Assembly: GCA_016845585.1 (NCBI GenBank)
Contig: JAERSO010000154.1
Span: forward strand, 18,914-82,913
DNA length: 64,000 nucleotides
Source of the DNA: Acidimicrobiaceae bacterium
Lineage (GTDB): Bacteria; Actinomycetota; Acidimicrobiia; Acidimicrobiales; Aldehydirespiratoraceae
Direction of reading: 5' to 3'
The notes beneath the pieces were generated by a model. It made no database searches. It saw nothing but the letters and a program-made list of their open reading frames with translations, and was not told where the DNA came from. The position numbers and the translations under genes were made by a program. Below are positions 33,591 to 41,958 of this stretch, piece after piece. Each line of letters begins with the position of its first letter. Position 1 is the first letter of the stretch.

Positions 33591-34436
33591 CTAGTGCAGC
33601 GACATGAACCGCAGCATTGCGTCGCGGAATCCCTCGGGCTCGTCAATCGGCACGACATGGTCGCAGTCGGGGAACTCGACGAACTGACAGACGGGGATCG
33701 TGTCGACCAGTCGCTGTGCGTTCTCCAGGGTGAGGTACTGCGACTCGGCTCCCCGCATCACGAGAGTCGGCACGTCGATCTCGGCGGCAGCAGCCCAGCC
33801 CGCATCCTCACCGCCGCGGAGCGCAATAGCGCCCGGCTTCTCCAGGGCGGGGTCGTAGCGCCACGTCCACGAACCATCCCCCTGCCGCTGGATCGCATTG
33901 CGAATCCGATGGGAGAGATGCGGGACCGAGGCGAACGGGCTGGCCGCCAGCTCGGTCTCGATCGCATGCTCCGGTGAATCGAATCGGACAGTCTTCTCGA
34001 AATCGGTGTACATCTGGGCACGGGTCGACTTCGGAATCGATGGCGCGATATCGACCAGGACGAGTCGGGCAAGCTGCTCCGGCTTCGATCCGGCGTAGCG
34101 GATCGACACCACGCCACCAAGCGACTGACCGACGAGGGTGACGTGGTTCAGGCCGAGGGCGGATACGAGCTCTCGCACATCGCCGACCTGCGCATCGAGG
34201 TCATAGGTGTCGGCCCATTGCGACTCACCGTGGCCGCGGAGGTCGAGAGCGACGACTCGACAGTGCCGACTCATGTCGTCCGCGAACGAGTCCCACTGTC
34301 GTGCGTGGGCCGTGAGGCCGTGCAACAACAGAAGCGTGTCGCGAGCTCCTTCCGGGCCGGACCAGTCCCGGTAGTGGAGTCGGACGTCGCCGAGATCGAT
34401 CAGTTCGTCCTGTACACGCATGCCGCACTCTCTCAC
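33591..34436 (-). CDS. Alpha/beta-fold hydrolase
   Basis: A 281-residue alpha/beta hydrolase. The oxyanion region is LLLLHGLTAHARQWD, the nucleophile elbow GQSLGGVVS, the acid probably the Asp in SIPK/LVLVDIAPS or the later segment, and the catalytic His in FPDCDHVVPIDEP. Esterases, lactonases and haloperoxidase-like enzymes share this pattern. GTG 34436 overlaps the upstream dehydrogenase stop by 4 bases (GTGA); ATG 34421 is an alternative five residues in. It is the second gene of a two-gene unit and converges on the candidate immunity gene. Confidence 0.83.
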   Translation of the reverse strand: MRECGMRVQDELIDLGDVRLHYRDWSGPEGARDTLLLLHGLTAHARQWDSFADDMSRHCRVVALDLRGHGESQWADTYDLDAQVGDVRELVSALGLNHVTLVGQSLGGVVSIRYAGSKPEQLARLVLVDIAPSIPKSTRAQMYTDFEKTVRFDSPEHAIETELAASPFASVPHLSHRIRNAIQRQGDGSWTWRYDPALEKPGAIALRGGEDAGWAAAAEIDVPTLVMRGAESQYLTLENAQRLVDTIPVCQFVEFPDCDHVVPIDEPEGFRDAMLRFMSLH

Positions 34437-35404
34437 GCGGTGAGATCGTCTCGGCCATCGACCACGACCTCGTGGCCGTGTGTCGGAGGTTCGCGATCGA
34501 CGAGGTAGTCAGGGAATCCGACACCACGAAGGTCCTCCCCGCAATCGTCCTCGAGACGTTTCACCACCGTCGACGACCAGGCGCGGGGACCGAACCGTTC
34601 GAGGCCGTCGCGCATGATGTCGACGGCGACCGGCGACAGTTCGAGCGGCACGTCGAGGCGAGCGCCCAACTCGTCGAACAGCGCCAGATCCTTCACTTCA
34701 TGGTCCAAGGTGAAGTTGATGTTGTAGCTGCCGTTGAGGATGAGTTGCCCTTCCGTCTCATGGACAAAGGAGTTGCCTGACGACACACGGATGGCCTCGT
34801 ACGCCACATTGAGGTCGAGCCCTGACTTCTTGGCGACCATGAACGCCTCGCCGGTGGAGATCAGTTGCACCCCGGCCAGGTAGTTCGTGATGACCTTGAG
34901 CACCGACGCCGACCCGAGCCGGCCGGTGTGCACGATCTCGCGTCCCATGAGCGACAGAACTGGCAGGATCCGCTCGAAGGTTTCGCGCTCGCACCCGGCG
35001 AAGATCGCAATGTTGCCGGTCGAAGCCTTGTGGCACCCTCCGGACACCGGACAGTCCACAGCATGCCCACCCGCCGCCTCGACGAGCGCGCCAAGGCGCG
35101 TGACCTCGTCCTCGTCGGTCGTGCTCATCTCGAGCCAGATCGTGTCGGGTGTCAACCCGGCCAAGACACCGTCGGCGCCTTCCAGCACGGCAGCAGAGAC
35201 CACGGGCGAGGGCAGGCAGGTGATGACGAGGTCGTTGTCTCTGGCCATATCGGCCGCGGACTCTCCCCAGCTCGCCCCGGCGACCAGCAGCGGCTCGGCC
35301 ACCTCCGGATCGAGGTCTCGCACCGTCACGTCGTGGCCACTGCGCACCAAGCTGCCCGACAACTTCGCCCCGACATTGCCGAGCCCGATGAATCCGATTC
35401 TCAC
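34433..35404 (-). CDS. 3-hydroxyisobutyrate dehydrogenase-family NAD(P) oxidoreductase
   Basis: A 323-residue beta-hydroxyacid dehydrogenase. The Rossmann start is IGFIGLGNVGAKLSGSLVRSG. The substrate-binding DCPVSGGCHKASTGNIAIFAG and the catalytic-Lys region SVLKVITNYLAGVQL are well kept. It should oxidise a beta-hydroxyacid such as 3-hydroxyisobutyrate or tartronate semialdehyde. The last 25 residues are an unusual His/Asp-rich tail. GTG 35404 follows GGGAGAAGG. It is coupled to the hydrolase and lies 26 bases downstream of the PhyH gene. Confidence 0.86.
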   Translation of the reverse strand: MRIGFIGLGNVGAKLSGSLVRSGHDVTVRDLDPEVAEPLLVAGASWGESAADMARDNDLVITCLPSPVVSAAVLEGADGVLAGLTPDTIWLEMSTTDEDEVTRLGALVEAAGGHAVDCPVSGGCHKASTGNIAIFAGCERETFERILPVLSLMGREIVHTGRLGSASVLKVITNYLAGVQLISTGEAFMVAKKSGLDLNVAYEAIRVSSGNSFVHETEGQLILNGSYNINFTLDHEVKDLALFDELGARLDVPLELSPVAVDIMRDGLERFGPRAWSSTVVKRLEDDCGEDLRGVGFPDYLVDREPPTHGHEVVVDGRDDLTA

Positions 35405-35430
35405 TGCCTTCTCCCGGTGAAGAGATTCCC

Positions 35431-36393
35431 CTACTCACTGAGCCAGTCCTGGAAGACCGGCCCGTCGCACTCCCCCGTGATGATGCGTTCGCGTGCGTCA
35501 TCCCACAGCCGGCTCCATGCCACAGGATCACGCAGCTCGGTTGCCGGATTCGACCGGCTTCGGGCCACGAACCCCGGAAAGGCCGGCCGCCCGCTCCGCT
35601 GGCCAACGGGGTGATACCGGATGTCGAAGCTCCAACGCAGCTGGTCGGAGAGGTTGGGCCGCGAGCAATGGATGTTCTGCTTGTCGAACAAGACGATGCT
35701 GCCGCGTCGGGCGGGCAGCGGCTCCCCCTCGCGACCCGCGATGATGTCGACGGGCACGGTCGGTTCACGCGGGATCGGGCCGGGCACATGTCGGTGGGCG
35801 CCTTCCCGGTGACTCCCGGGAATCGAGACGAGGCAACCGTTCTCCTCGCTGGCATCGGTGATCGCCACCCACACTGTGACCTGGTCTGTCGACAGCGCTT
35901 CGGGAAGTACCGCCACGGTGTCCTGGTGCCAGCTCGTATTGCCGACGCTGGAGTGCGCCACGCTCTCGTCGCTGAGTCGAGCCAGCGGCGGCTTCAGCCG
36001 TACCTGCTGCACCGGACTCGATGCGATCTCCGAGCCGATCACCGACTCGACCACATCGAGAATCTTGGTGTTGGTGAGCAAGCCAAGGACCGCTGGTCCC
36101 GTGTGCGCGTGGTACGTGTCGGGATCGATGCCCCTGTTCATCAGCGGGAGCGAGATGTTGAACTCGTCGATGCACTCGGGGTGTCGCCGCACCATCGCCG
36201 TGTAGCGGTCGGCAAACGACAGCTCGGAGCCGGGCACGTCCGACTCCCCCGCTGCGGCGAGCCGCTGGGCGTAGGCCTCCAACACCGCCGCGTATTCCTC
36301 CTCGACCGGTCGCAGGTCCGCCTCGTCGAGAACGTCCTCCACCAGCAGGTAGCCGTCACGGTTGAACCGTTCCAGCTGATCGTTCGACAACAT
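35431..36393 (-). CDS. Phytanoyl-CoA dioxygenase (PhyH) family protein
   Basis: A 320-residue double-stranded beta-helix oxygenase. It begins with the family NxDGYLLVEDVLDEA segment. The Fe(II) site is WHQDTVAVL (His and Asp) with the distal His in QNIHCSRPNLS, and RWSFDIRYHPV supplies the 2-oxoglutarate Arg. It should hydroxylate a small substrate using O2 and 2-oxoglutarate. ATG 36393 is preferred; an ATG six codons upstream is possible. It heads a unit with the dehydrogenase and hydrolase and diverges from a PanB-like gene. Confidence 0.83.
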   Translation of the reverse strand: MLSNDQLERFNRDGYLLVEDVLDEADLRPVEEEYAAVLEAYAQRLAAAGESDVPGSELSFADRYTAMVRRHPECIDEFNISLPLMNRGIDPDTYHAHTGPAVLGLLTNTKILDVVESVIGSEIASSPVQQVRLKPPLARLSDESVAHSSVGNTSWHQDTVAVLPEALSTDQVTVWVAITDASEENGCLVSIPGSHREGAHRHVPGPIPREPTVPVDIIAGREGEPLPARRGSIVLFDKQNIHCSRPNLSDQLRWSFDIRYHPVGQRSGRPAFPGFVARSRSNPATELRDPVAWSRLWDDARERIITGECDGPVFQDWLSE

Positions 36394-36469
36394 CGCGATG
36401 ACCCCAATCATTCGCAAGCGTTCAGTCGCGTCATTCTGCACCAGAAACGGTGTGGGGTACGGTCAAAAC

Positions 36470-37291
36470 ATGACACGAATTCTCGACTACACGGGCCAGA
36501 GCGCCGACCGCACCGTCACCGTTGCCGACGTCGTCAGGCTGCACGGCTCGGGGAACCAGTTCGCCCAGGTCACGGCCTCCACGGCCGACGAAGCAGCCGC
36601 CGCAGAGGCCGCAGGGATCGAGATGGTCGTCTGCATGTCGGACTTCGTGCCCGCGCTCCGCCAGGGTTCGTCTCGCGTGTTCGTCACCGCGGCCATCGAC
36701 TTCACCGGTGCGATCACTCCGGACGACCTTCTCGGCGTGGCCCTCGAGTCACTCGAGAACGGCGCCGACGCGGTGATCACCGCCCGTCGTCTCGAGGTGG
36801 TGGAGCTCCTCGCCGCCGAGGCAATCCCGGTCATGGGGCACCTCGGTTTCGTGCCGAAGAAGTCGAACCTCTTCGGCGGGGTCCGTGGTGTCGGCAAGAC
36901 CGCCGATGAGGCCGAGTGGCTCTGGGGCCACTTCCGCCGACTCGAGGATGCCGGCGCGTTCGCCGTCGAGTGTGAGCTGATTCCCGCAGACGTTATGGCG
37001 GAGATCCATCAGCGGACCCGCCTCTCGACCATCTCTCTGGGTTCTGGTCCGACCGCAGATGTGTCGTTCCTCTTCACCTCTGACATCTGCGGCGAGAGCG
37101 ATCACATCCCCCGCCATGCCCGTCAGTACGGCGACCTCGCCCGCCTCCAACAGCAGATCCGGGACGAACGGGTCGAAGCGCTCCGCGCCTTTCGCGCCGA
37201 CGTCGCTGCGCAGGCGTTCCCCGGCGAATCCGAGACCATCGGCATCGATGGGAGCGAGTTGCACGAGTTCATCAATCGACTCGGGGGTTAG
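36470..37291 (+). CDS. PanB-like ketopantoate hydroxymethyltransferase family protein
   Basis: A 273-residue TIM-barrel protein of the PanB/PEP-mutase superfamily. MGHLGFVPKKSNLFGG corresponds to the PanB MGHIGLTPQ signature and FAVECELIPADV to the catalytic-Glu strand. PanB joins 2-oxoisovalerate and methylene-THF to ketopantoate. The sequence departs from normal PanB in places, for example in the second half (SDICGESDHIPRHARQYGD), so a different oxoacid substrate is possible. TACGGT lies 6 bases before ATG 36470, giving a leaderless start. Confidence 0.74.
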   Translation: MTRILDYTGQSADRTVTVADVVRLHGSGNQFAQVTASTADEAAAAEAAGIEMVVCMSDFVPALRQGSSRVFVTAAIDFTGAITPDDLLGVALESLENGADAVITARRLEVVELLAAEAIPVMGHLGFVPKKSNLFGGVRGVGKTADEAEWLWGHFRRLEDAGAFAVECELIPADVMAEIHQRTRLSTISLGSGPTADVSFLFTSDICGESDHIPRHARQYGDLARLQQQIRDERVEALRAFRADVAAQAFPGESETIGIDGSELHEFINRLGG

Positions 37292-37338
37292 ACACCAAGA
37301 CGGGCTGCTCCGACACGTCTTGGTCTTCGCGGCATCCG

Positions 37339-38076
37339 GTGCGAACATACGGCGTGGACTCAACTGAATACCTCTCGTCATTTCGCGCCGACGGCTCCCG
37401 AATCCGAACCATCGCAGAAGGCGACCTGACCGCCCCGGTGCCCTGCTGTGATGGTTGGTCGCTCGGCGACCTGGTCGGTCACGTCGGCGCGGTGCTGGTG
37501 ATGGTCGATGACGTCGTCGAATCGGGCGAGCCCCCCTCCTCACGGCCGACGATCCCCGACGGCGTGGATCTGGCCTCGTTCTACGGCGATGCCTTCGATC
37601 GCCTTGATGCCACGCTCGCGAACACGGACCCCGCGGCCGGCGGCTGGAACTGGTCATCGGGCCCCCAGCTGTCGAGCTTCTGGTTCCGCCGGATCGCCCA
37701 CGAGATGGCGGTGCACCGCTGGGACGCCGAAGCCGCAATCGACGATTGTCATACGATCCCCGCCGAACTGGCCAGCGACGGTATCGATGAGTGGTTCGAC
37801 GTCTACCTGCCCCGCAGCGTCGGCCGGGCCGAATCGCCCGTCACCCCAGGCGGCACGATCCATGTCCATTGCACCGACACCGAGGGTGAGTGGTGGGCGT
37901 CCATGGTCGACAGCGAGATCGAGCTCCTGCGGGAACACAAAAAGGGTGACGTGGTTGCGCGAGGTGGCGCCTCCGACCTGCTCCTCATCCTGTGGGGCCG
38001 CATGGACCCGAGCGCGGCGGAAGTGTTCGGCGACGCTCCGGTACTCGACGCCTGGGTCACGGCGGCCGCCGGGTAA
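37339..38076 (+). CDS. Maleylpyruvate isomerase-like, mycothiol-dependent DinB-type protein
   Basis: A 245-residue protein of the MDMPI family (DinB-like four-helix bundle plus C-terminal domain). PCCDGWSLGDLVGHVGAVL carries the family's first metal-binding His, AHEMAVHRWDAEAA the second and third, and SDLLLILWGRM closes the C-terminal domain. Characterised members isomerise maleylpyruvate with mycothiol; most are unassigned. GTG 37339 is used; GTG 37354 is an equally possible start. It is followed within 4 bases by the IPNS-like gene. Confidence 0.82.
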   Translation: MRTYGVDSTEYLSSFRADGSRIRTIAEGDLTAPVPCCDGWSLGDLVGHVGAVLVMVDDVVESGEPPSSRPTIPDGVDLASFYGDAFDRLDATLANTDPAAGGWNWSSGPQLSSFWFRRIAHEMAVHRWDAEAAIDDCHTIPAELASDGIDEWFDVYLPRSVGRAESPVTPGGTIHVHCTDTEGEWWASMVDSEIELLREHKKGDVVARGGASDLLLILWGRMDPSAAEVFGDAPVLDAWVTAAAG

Positions 38077-38079
38077 CTT

Positions 38080-39129
38080 ATGGACCATGCCGGGCTCCCC
38101 ACCGTCAGCTTGGCTGAGGACGGCGACGAAGAGGCGCTCGCCCAACACCTGACCGGCATCTTTCACCGGATCGGATTCCTGGTCGTGGTCCATCATGGGG
38201 TGTCAGGCGACCTCATCGACCGGGTCTTCGCGTCGATGCACCGCTTCTTTGCGCTGAGCGAGGGTGACAAGCGGTCGATCGACAAGCTGCACTCGCCATG
38301 GTTTCGGGGCTGGGAAGCTGTCGGCAGCGAATACACCAACAATCGCCGCGACGAACGCGAACAGATCGACATCTGGAGCGAGTGGCCGAGCCGATCCCGC
38401 GACGTCGAACCCCACTACCTCCGCCTGCTCGGCCCCAACCAATGGCCGCCGGCAAACATCCATGCCGGGCTCGAGGAGCTCATGGGTGAGTGGTACGCCG
38501 AGATGGGCGGTCTGGCCGGTCGACTCCTCCGGCTGATCGCGATCGGGCTCGGTCTTGCGCCCGACCACTTCGACCAGGTACTCGGCCCCGAGCCCATGTC
38601 GCTCACCAAGCTGATCCACTATCCCCCGACCCCGGTCGGCGGCGCAGGTGTCAACGCCCACCACGACGCCGGGTTCCTCACGGTCCTCGCCCCGGGGCCG
38701 ACATCGGGACTCGAAGTCGACTTCCCCGGCCGGGGATGGGTGCCAGTACCCACGGTCGAAGGCGGCCTGGTGATCAACCTCGGCGAGAACCTGCAGGCGA
38801 TGACCGGCAACTATCTCATCGCCACACCACACCGGGTCATCACCAGCAAGGAACGCTTCTCCGCCGGCTACTTCCACGGATCGTCGCTCGACGTTTCTCT
38901 TGCCCCGCTCGATCTTGACCCGCGCTTTGCCGCCGCCGTCGAGGCGAGTGATCACCACCGATCCGCCGGCTTCATGGCCCGGAAAGAAGAGACCGACCAT
39001 GGCACCGCCGATATGGCTTCACCCCGTCCCGCGGCGACGTACGGCGAGCAGCTCTGGAACTACTTCAGCCGCAGCTATCCGACGAACATGGCCCGGCACC
39101 ATGCCGACCTGATCCCCTTGGAGGATTGA
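38080..39129 (+). CDS. Isopenicillin N synthase-like 2-oxoglutarate/Fe(II) oxygenase
   Basis: A 349-residue oxygenase of the IPNS/ACC-oxidase/GA-oxidase family. The N-terminal GFLVVVHHGVSGDLIDRVF is typical; the iron ligands are HHDAGF (His and Asp) and the distal His in ATPHRVITS, and RFSAGYFHG supplies the Arg-x-Ser cosubstrate motif. It probably hydroxylates or desaturates a small molecule. It lies between an MDMPI-like gene and a crotonase gene; its stop shares a base with the crotonase start. Confidence 0.84.
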   Translation: MDHAGLPTVSLAEDGDEEALAQHLTGIFHRIGFLVVVHHGVSGDLIDRVFASMHRFFALSEGDKRSIDKLHSPWFRGWEAVGSEYTNNRRDEREQIDIWSEWPSRSRDVEPHYLRLLGPNQWPPANIHAGLEELMGEWYAEMGGLAGRLLRLIAIGLGLAPDHFDQVLGPEPMSLTKLIHYPPTPVGGAGVNAHHDAGFLTVLAPGPTSGLEVDFPGRGWVPVPTVEGGLVINLGENLQAMTGNYLIATPHRVITSKERFSAGYFHGSSLDVSLAPLDLDPRFAAAVEASDHHRSAGFMARKEETDHGTADMASPRPAATYGEQLWNYFSRSYPTNMARHHADLIPLED

Positions 39130-39977
39130 TGACCGACGAATCCACACCGACATGGGAGCGAGTACGGCTCGATCGCCCGGAGGAGGGCGTTGCCCGCATC
39201 ACGCTCACTCGTGCCGAGGCCGCCAACGCGCAGGACTACTCGATGTTGGCGCAGCTCAACGAGGCATTCGACATTGCGGCACAGGACGAGGCCTCACGGG
39301 TGATCGTGCTGGCGGCCGAAGGGAAACACTTCTCCTCGGGCCACGACACGTCGGCGCCGAACCCCGACATGAACGACTTCCCCACCATCGGCACTCAATG
39401 CCACTTCGATGCCGAGGGCGCCGAGGGCTACATGGCCCGCGAGGCCGAGATGTACGTGGGTCTTTGTTGGCGGTGGCGCAACATCGCCAAACCGACAATC
39501 GCTCAGGTGCAGGGCAAGGTCATCGCCGGCGGGCTGATGCTCGTGTGGCCGATGGACATGATCGTCTGTTCCGAGGACGCCACGTTCAGCGACCCGGTCG
39601 TGGCGTTCGGGGTGAACGGCCACGAGTACTTCACCCATCCGTTCGAGGTCGGTGCCCGGCTGGCCAAGGACATGCTGTTCACCGGCCGGTCCATCGATGC
39701 CGAGGAGGCCTTGCGCGCCGGCATGGTCAGTCGGGTCGTGCCTCGGGACGATCTCGAATCAGAGACGCTCGCCCTCGCGGCCCACATCGCCAAACGACCG
39801 ATGTTCGGCCTCACATTGGCCAAGCAGTCGGTCAACAACTCGCTCGATGCAATGGGTATGTACACCGCGATCCAGTCGGCGTTCGGGCTCCATCACGTGG
39901 GCCACAGCCACAACATGCGCTTGTACGACAGCCTGATCAACCCCGCCGGGTTGAAGGTGATCCGCGACGAGGCCTGA
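39129..39977 (+). CDS. Enoyl-CoA hydratase/isomerase family protein
   Basis: A 282-residue crotonase. EGKHFSSGHDTSAPNP is the first oxyanion region and GKVIAGGLMLVWPMDMIVCSED the second. The usual catalytic Glu pair is not clearly present at the second site (SDPVVAFGVNGHEYF), so the reaction may be other than hydration. GGAGG stands directly before TGATG, coupling it to the oxygenase upstream. It differs clearly from the other three crotonases of the window. Confidence 0.83.
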   Translation: MTDESTPTWERVRLDRPEEGVARITLTRAEAANAQDYSMLAQLNEAFDIAAQDEASRVIVLAAEGKHFSSGHDTSAPNPDMNDFPTIGTQCHFDAEGAEGYMAREAEMYVGLCWRWRNIAKPTIAQVQGKVIAGGLMLVWPMDMIVCSEDATFSDPVVAFGVNGHEYFTHPFEVGARLAKDMLFTGRSIDAEEALRAGMVSRVVPRDDLESETLALAAHIAKRPMFGLTLAKQSVNNSLDAMGMYTAIQSAFGLHHVGHSHNMRLYDSLINPAGLKVIRDEA

Positions 39978-39978
39978 G

Positions 39979-40392
39979 CTACTTGCTGTCGTTGCCGGCG
40001 AAGTGGGGAACCGAGTCGTCGAGTGAGTTGTGCGGCTGTGCGTCACCGGCGAACCAGACGCCGGCGAGGGCCGTGTGCGACGCATCATCGAGCACACCGA
40101 CCATGACGCTGGTCGACTCCGGCGTGTCGGCGGCACGGAAGAACAGTGTGCTCCCACATCCGCGGCAGAACCCGTAGGACGCATAGCCGAGATCAATCCA
40201 CTCGAATTGTTCGTCCGGGTCCTCGATCAGCAGTTCGTCGGTCGGTGTCCGGGCTGCAGCCACGAAGTTCCCGGTGATCCGTCGACAGTTCTCGCAATGG
40301 CAGTGCAAGACCCCCTGCATCGGACCGTCGATACGGATCTGCACGTCGCCGCACAGGCATTGCCCGGTGCGGCCTCTGGGAGTCTCGGCCAT
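39979..40392 (-). CDS. GFA/CENP-V-family zinc protein
   Basis: A 137-residue protein of the glutathione-dependent formaldehyde-activating enzyme (GFA) family. Zinc-binding cysteines are in GQCLCGDV, LHCHCENCRR and GFCRGCGSTLFF. GFA catalyses the condensation of formaldehyde with glutathione, but family members in actinobacteria that use mycothiol have unproven roles. Formaldehyde would be produced by the amine demethylases at 13-17 kb, though no operon link exists. TAGCGT lies 6 bases before the ATG. Confidence 0.84.
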   Translation of the reverse strand: MAETPRGRTGQCLCGDVQIRIDGPMQGVLHCHCENCRRITGNFVAAARTPTDELLIEDPDEQFEWIDLGYASYGFCRGCGSTLFFRAADTPESTSVMVGVLDDASHTALAGVWFAGDAQPHNSLDDSVPHFAGNDSK

Positions 40393-40418
40393 GCCGGCAC
40401 GCTAGTGCCGAGTCGTGC

Positions 40419-40829
40419 TCAGTAGAACTGATCGATCATCAACTGATTGCCGTCGGGGTCCTTCAACATGATGAACTCCGGACCCTCATCGGCCTCGGTC
40501 TCGCGATCGATCTCGACCCCGGCGGCCTTCAGTCGCTGCTCGATCACACGCACGTCGGTGAAACCCTCGACCGGTTCGGGCAATCCCGGCTCGGCGTCAG
40601 CTGCCCCGGCCACCCATTCCTGTGCGATCCCTGGGTTGAACGTGAGGATGTCGCCCTCGATGTGCTCCGCGAAGAGGCCGAGCTTCGTGGTGCCGTTGCC
40701 GATGATCCGGAACCGCCCCTCACCGCCCAACTCGGTGAAACCGAGTGCGGCGTAGAACGCCAGCGAGGCATCGAGATCAGCCACCTTCAGGCTGACCGAG
40801 AAGCATCCGAGATCCAGTGATTCCGTCAT
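40419..40829 (-). CDS. VOC-family (glyoxalase/dioxygenase superfamily) protein
   Basis: A 136-residue vicinal-oxygen-chelate protein. FSVSLKVADLDASLAFYAALGF is the first beta-alpha-beta unit and PEFIMLKDPDGNQLMIDQF the second, each with a candidate metal ligand. The metal set is incomplete (no His at the first strand), so it may bind rather than transform a ligand. TACGGT is 6 bases before ATG 40829. Confidence 0.82.
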   Translation of the reverse strand: MTESLDLGCFSVSLKVADLDASLAFYAALGFTELGGEGRFRIIGNGTTKLGLFAEHIEGDILTFNPGIAQEWVAGAADAEPGLPEPVEGFTDVRVIEQRLKAAGVEIDRETEADEGPEFIMLKDPDGNQLMIDQFY

Positions 40830-40896
40830 GGTTCGACCGTAGCGCCGACTCGCGGGCAAGATCAGGGCCGTTCACTTCACGCGAAAGGCCCCGAAC

Positions 40897-41298
40897 ATGC
40901 CAGTCATCAATGGCGCCGCCGACTACAGCGACCTCATGCTGCGGTTTCGCCGCGCCTACCACCGCGCGGATGCCGAGCTCCTCGCCGAGGTGCTGGGCGA
41001 TGGATTCGAATGGCACAACCATTGGTTCTCGGTCGATGCGCCCAACTCCACCGGCCAAGTGCTCACGAGCCTCGACGAGTTGATCGTGGAACTCGAGCGC
41101 CGCAAGGAGCACTGGACCGATGTGTGGTTCGAGGGGATGGTCGAGCACTATTCCCCTGGCTTGGTCACCCAGACGTTCACGATCTCCGGGAAGGACGACG
41201 GTGTGCCGTTCGAGCGTGGGGCCGTCGACCTCTACACCGTCACCGAAGACGAGAAGATCGTGAAGAAGGACACCTACTGGAAGTATGCGGCCGGCTGA
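40897..41298 (+). CDS. SnoaL-like/NTF2-fold protein
   Basis: A 133-residue cone-shaped alpha+beta fold protein of the NTF2 superfamily. YSDLMLRFRRAYHRADAELLAEVLGDGFEWHNHWF is the typical start, with the aromatic pocket built by Trp and His, and VDLYTVTEDEKIVKKDTYWKY the end. NTF2-fold proteins include small isomerases, dehydratases and binding proteins; nothing assigns one here. GAAAGG precedes the ATG. Confidence 0.72.
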   Translation: MPVINGAADYSDLMLRFRRAYHRADAELLAEVLGDGFEWHNHWFSVDAPNSTGQVLTSLDELIVELERRKEHWTDVWFEGMVEHYSPGLVTQTFTISGKDDGVPFERGAVDLYTVTEDEKIVKKDTYWKYAAG

Positions 41299-41397
41299 GT
41301 GCCCTGGAGAGAGAAGGCCGCCCCGACGAAGCCTGCGGTGATGACCGCTTCGAGAGACGCTCCGCCGGACCGCGACGCAACCGGCTAGGCATGTGCC

Positions 41398-41958
41398 GTG
41401 ACGATCGCAGATGACGATGGCTTCGCCGAACACCTCGACCAGGTGCTGGTCGGCGGTCGTGAGCCGGTGACGATCGTGATCGCCGACTACGACCCGGCAT
41501 GGCCCGCACGCTTCGAGGTCGAGCGGTGCCGGATCGCCACCGCGCTCGGGACACTCGCGCGGCGGATCGATCACGTCGGTTCGACCGCGGTTCCGGGGCT
41601 CGCCGCCAAGCCGATCATCGACATCCAGGTCGGTGTCACCCTTCCACAGGACCCTGACGAGATCGTTCCCCCGCTCGTTGCGGAGGGCTACGTACTCCGT
41701 GTTCAGGAGCCGGATCATGTGATGCTGCGCACACCGGACCGCGACGTCCATGTCCACATCTGGCTCCTCGATCCGGCCGACGAACACCGCCACCTGCTGC
41801 TCCGAAACTGGCTCCGGGCGAACCCCGACGATCGACAGCGATACGAAGACCTGAAACGCGAGCTCGCCACACAACAGTGGGACGACATGAACTACTACGC
41901 CCGGGCCAAGGGTGACCTCATCGCCGAGATCCTCGAGCGGGCCGAGCACGGGAAGTGA
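41398..41958 (+). CDS. GrpB/Dephospho-CoA kinase-like (UPF0157) nucleotidyltransferase-fold protein
   Basis: A 186-residue GrpB-family protein. The signature HVGSTAVPGLAAKPIIDIQVGV carries the GS and D-x-D of the nucleotidyltransferase fold; DVHVHIWLLDPADEHRHLLLRNWLRAN follows. The molecular function is unknown. GTG 41398 is the start. Its stop overlaps or abuts the next gene (GTGATG), so they are coupled. Confidence 0.85.
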   Translation: MTIADDDGFAEHLDQVLVGGREPVTIVIADYDPAWPARFEVERCRIATALGTLARRIDHVGSTAVPGLAAKPIIDIQVGVTLPQDPDEIVPPLVAEGYVLRVQEPDHVMLRTPDRDVHVHIWLLDPADEHRHLLLRNWLRANPDDRQRYEDLKRELATQQWDDMNYYARAKGDLIAEILERAEHGK

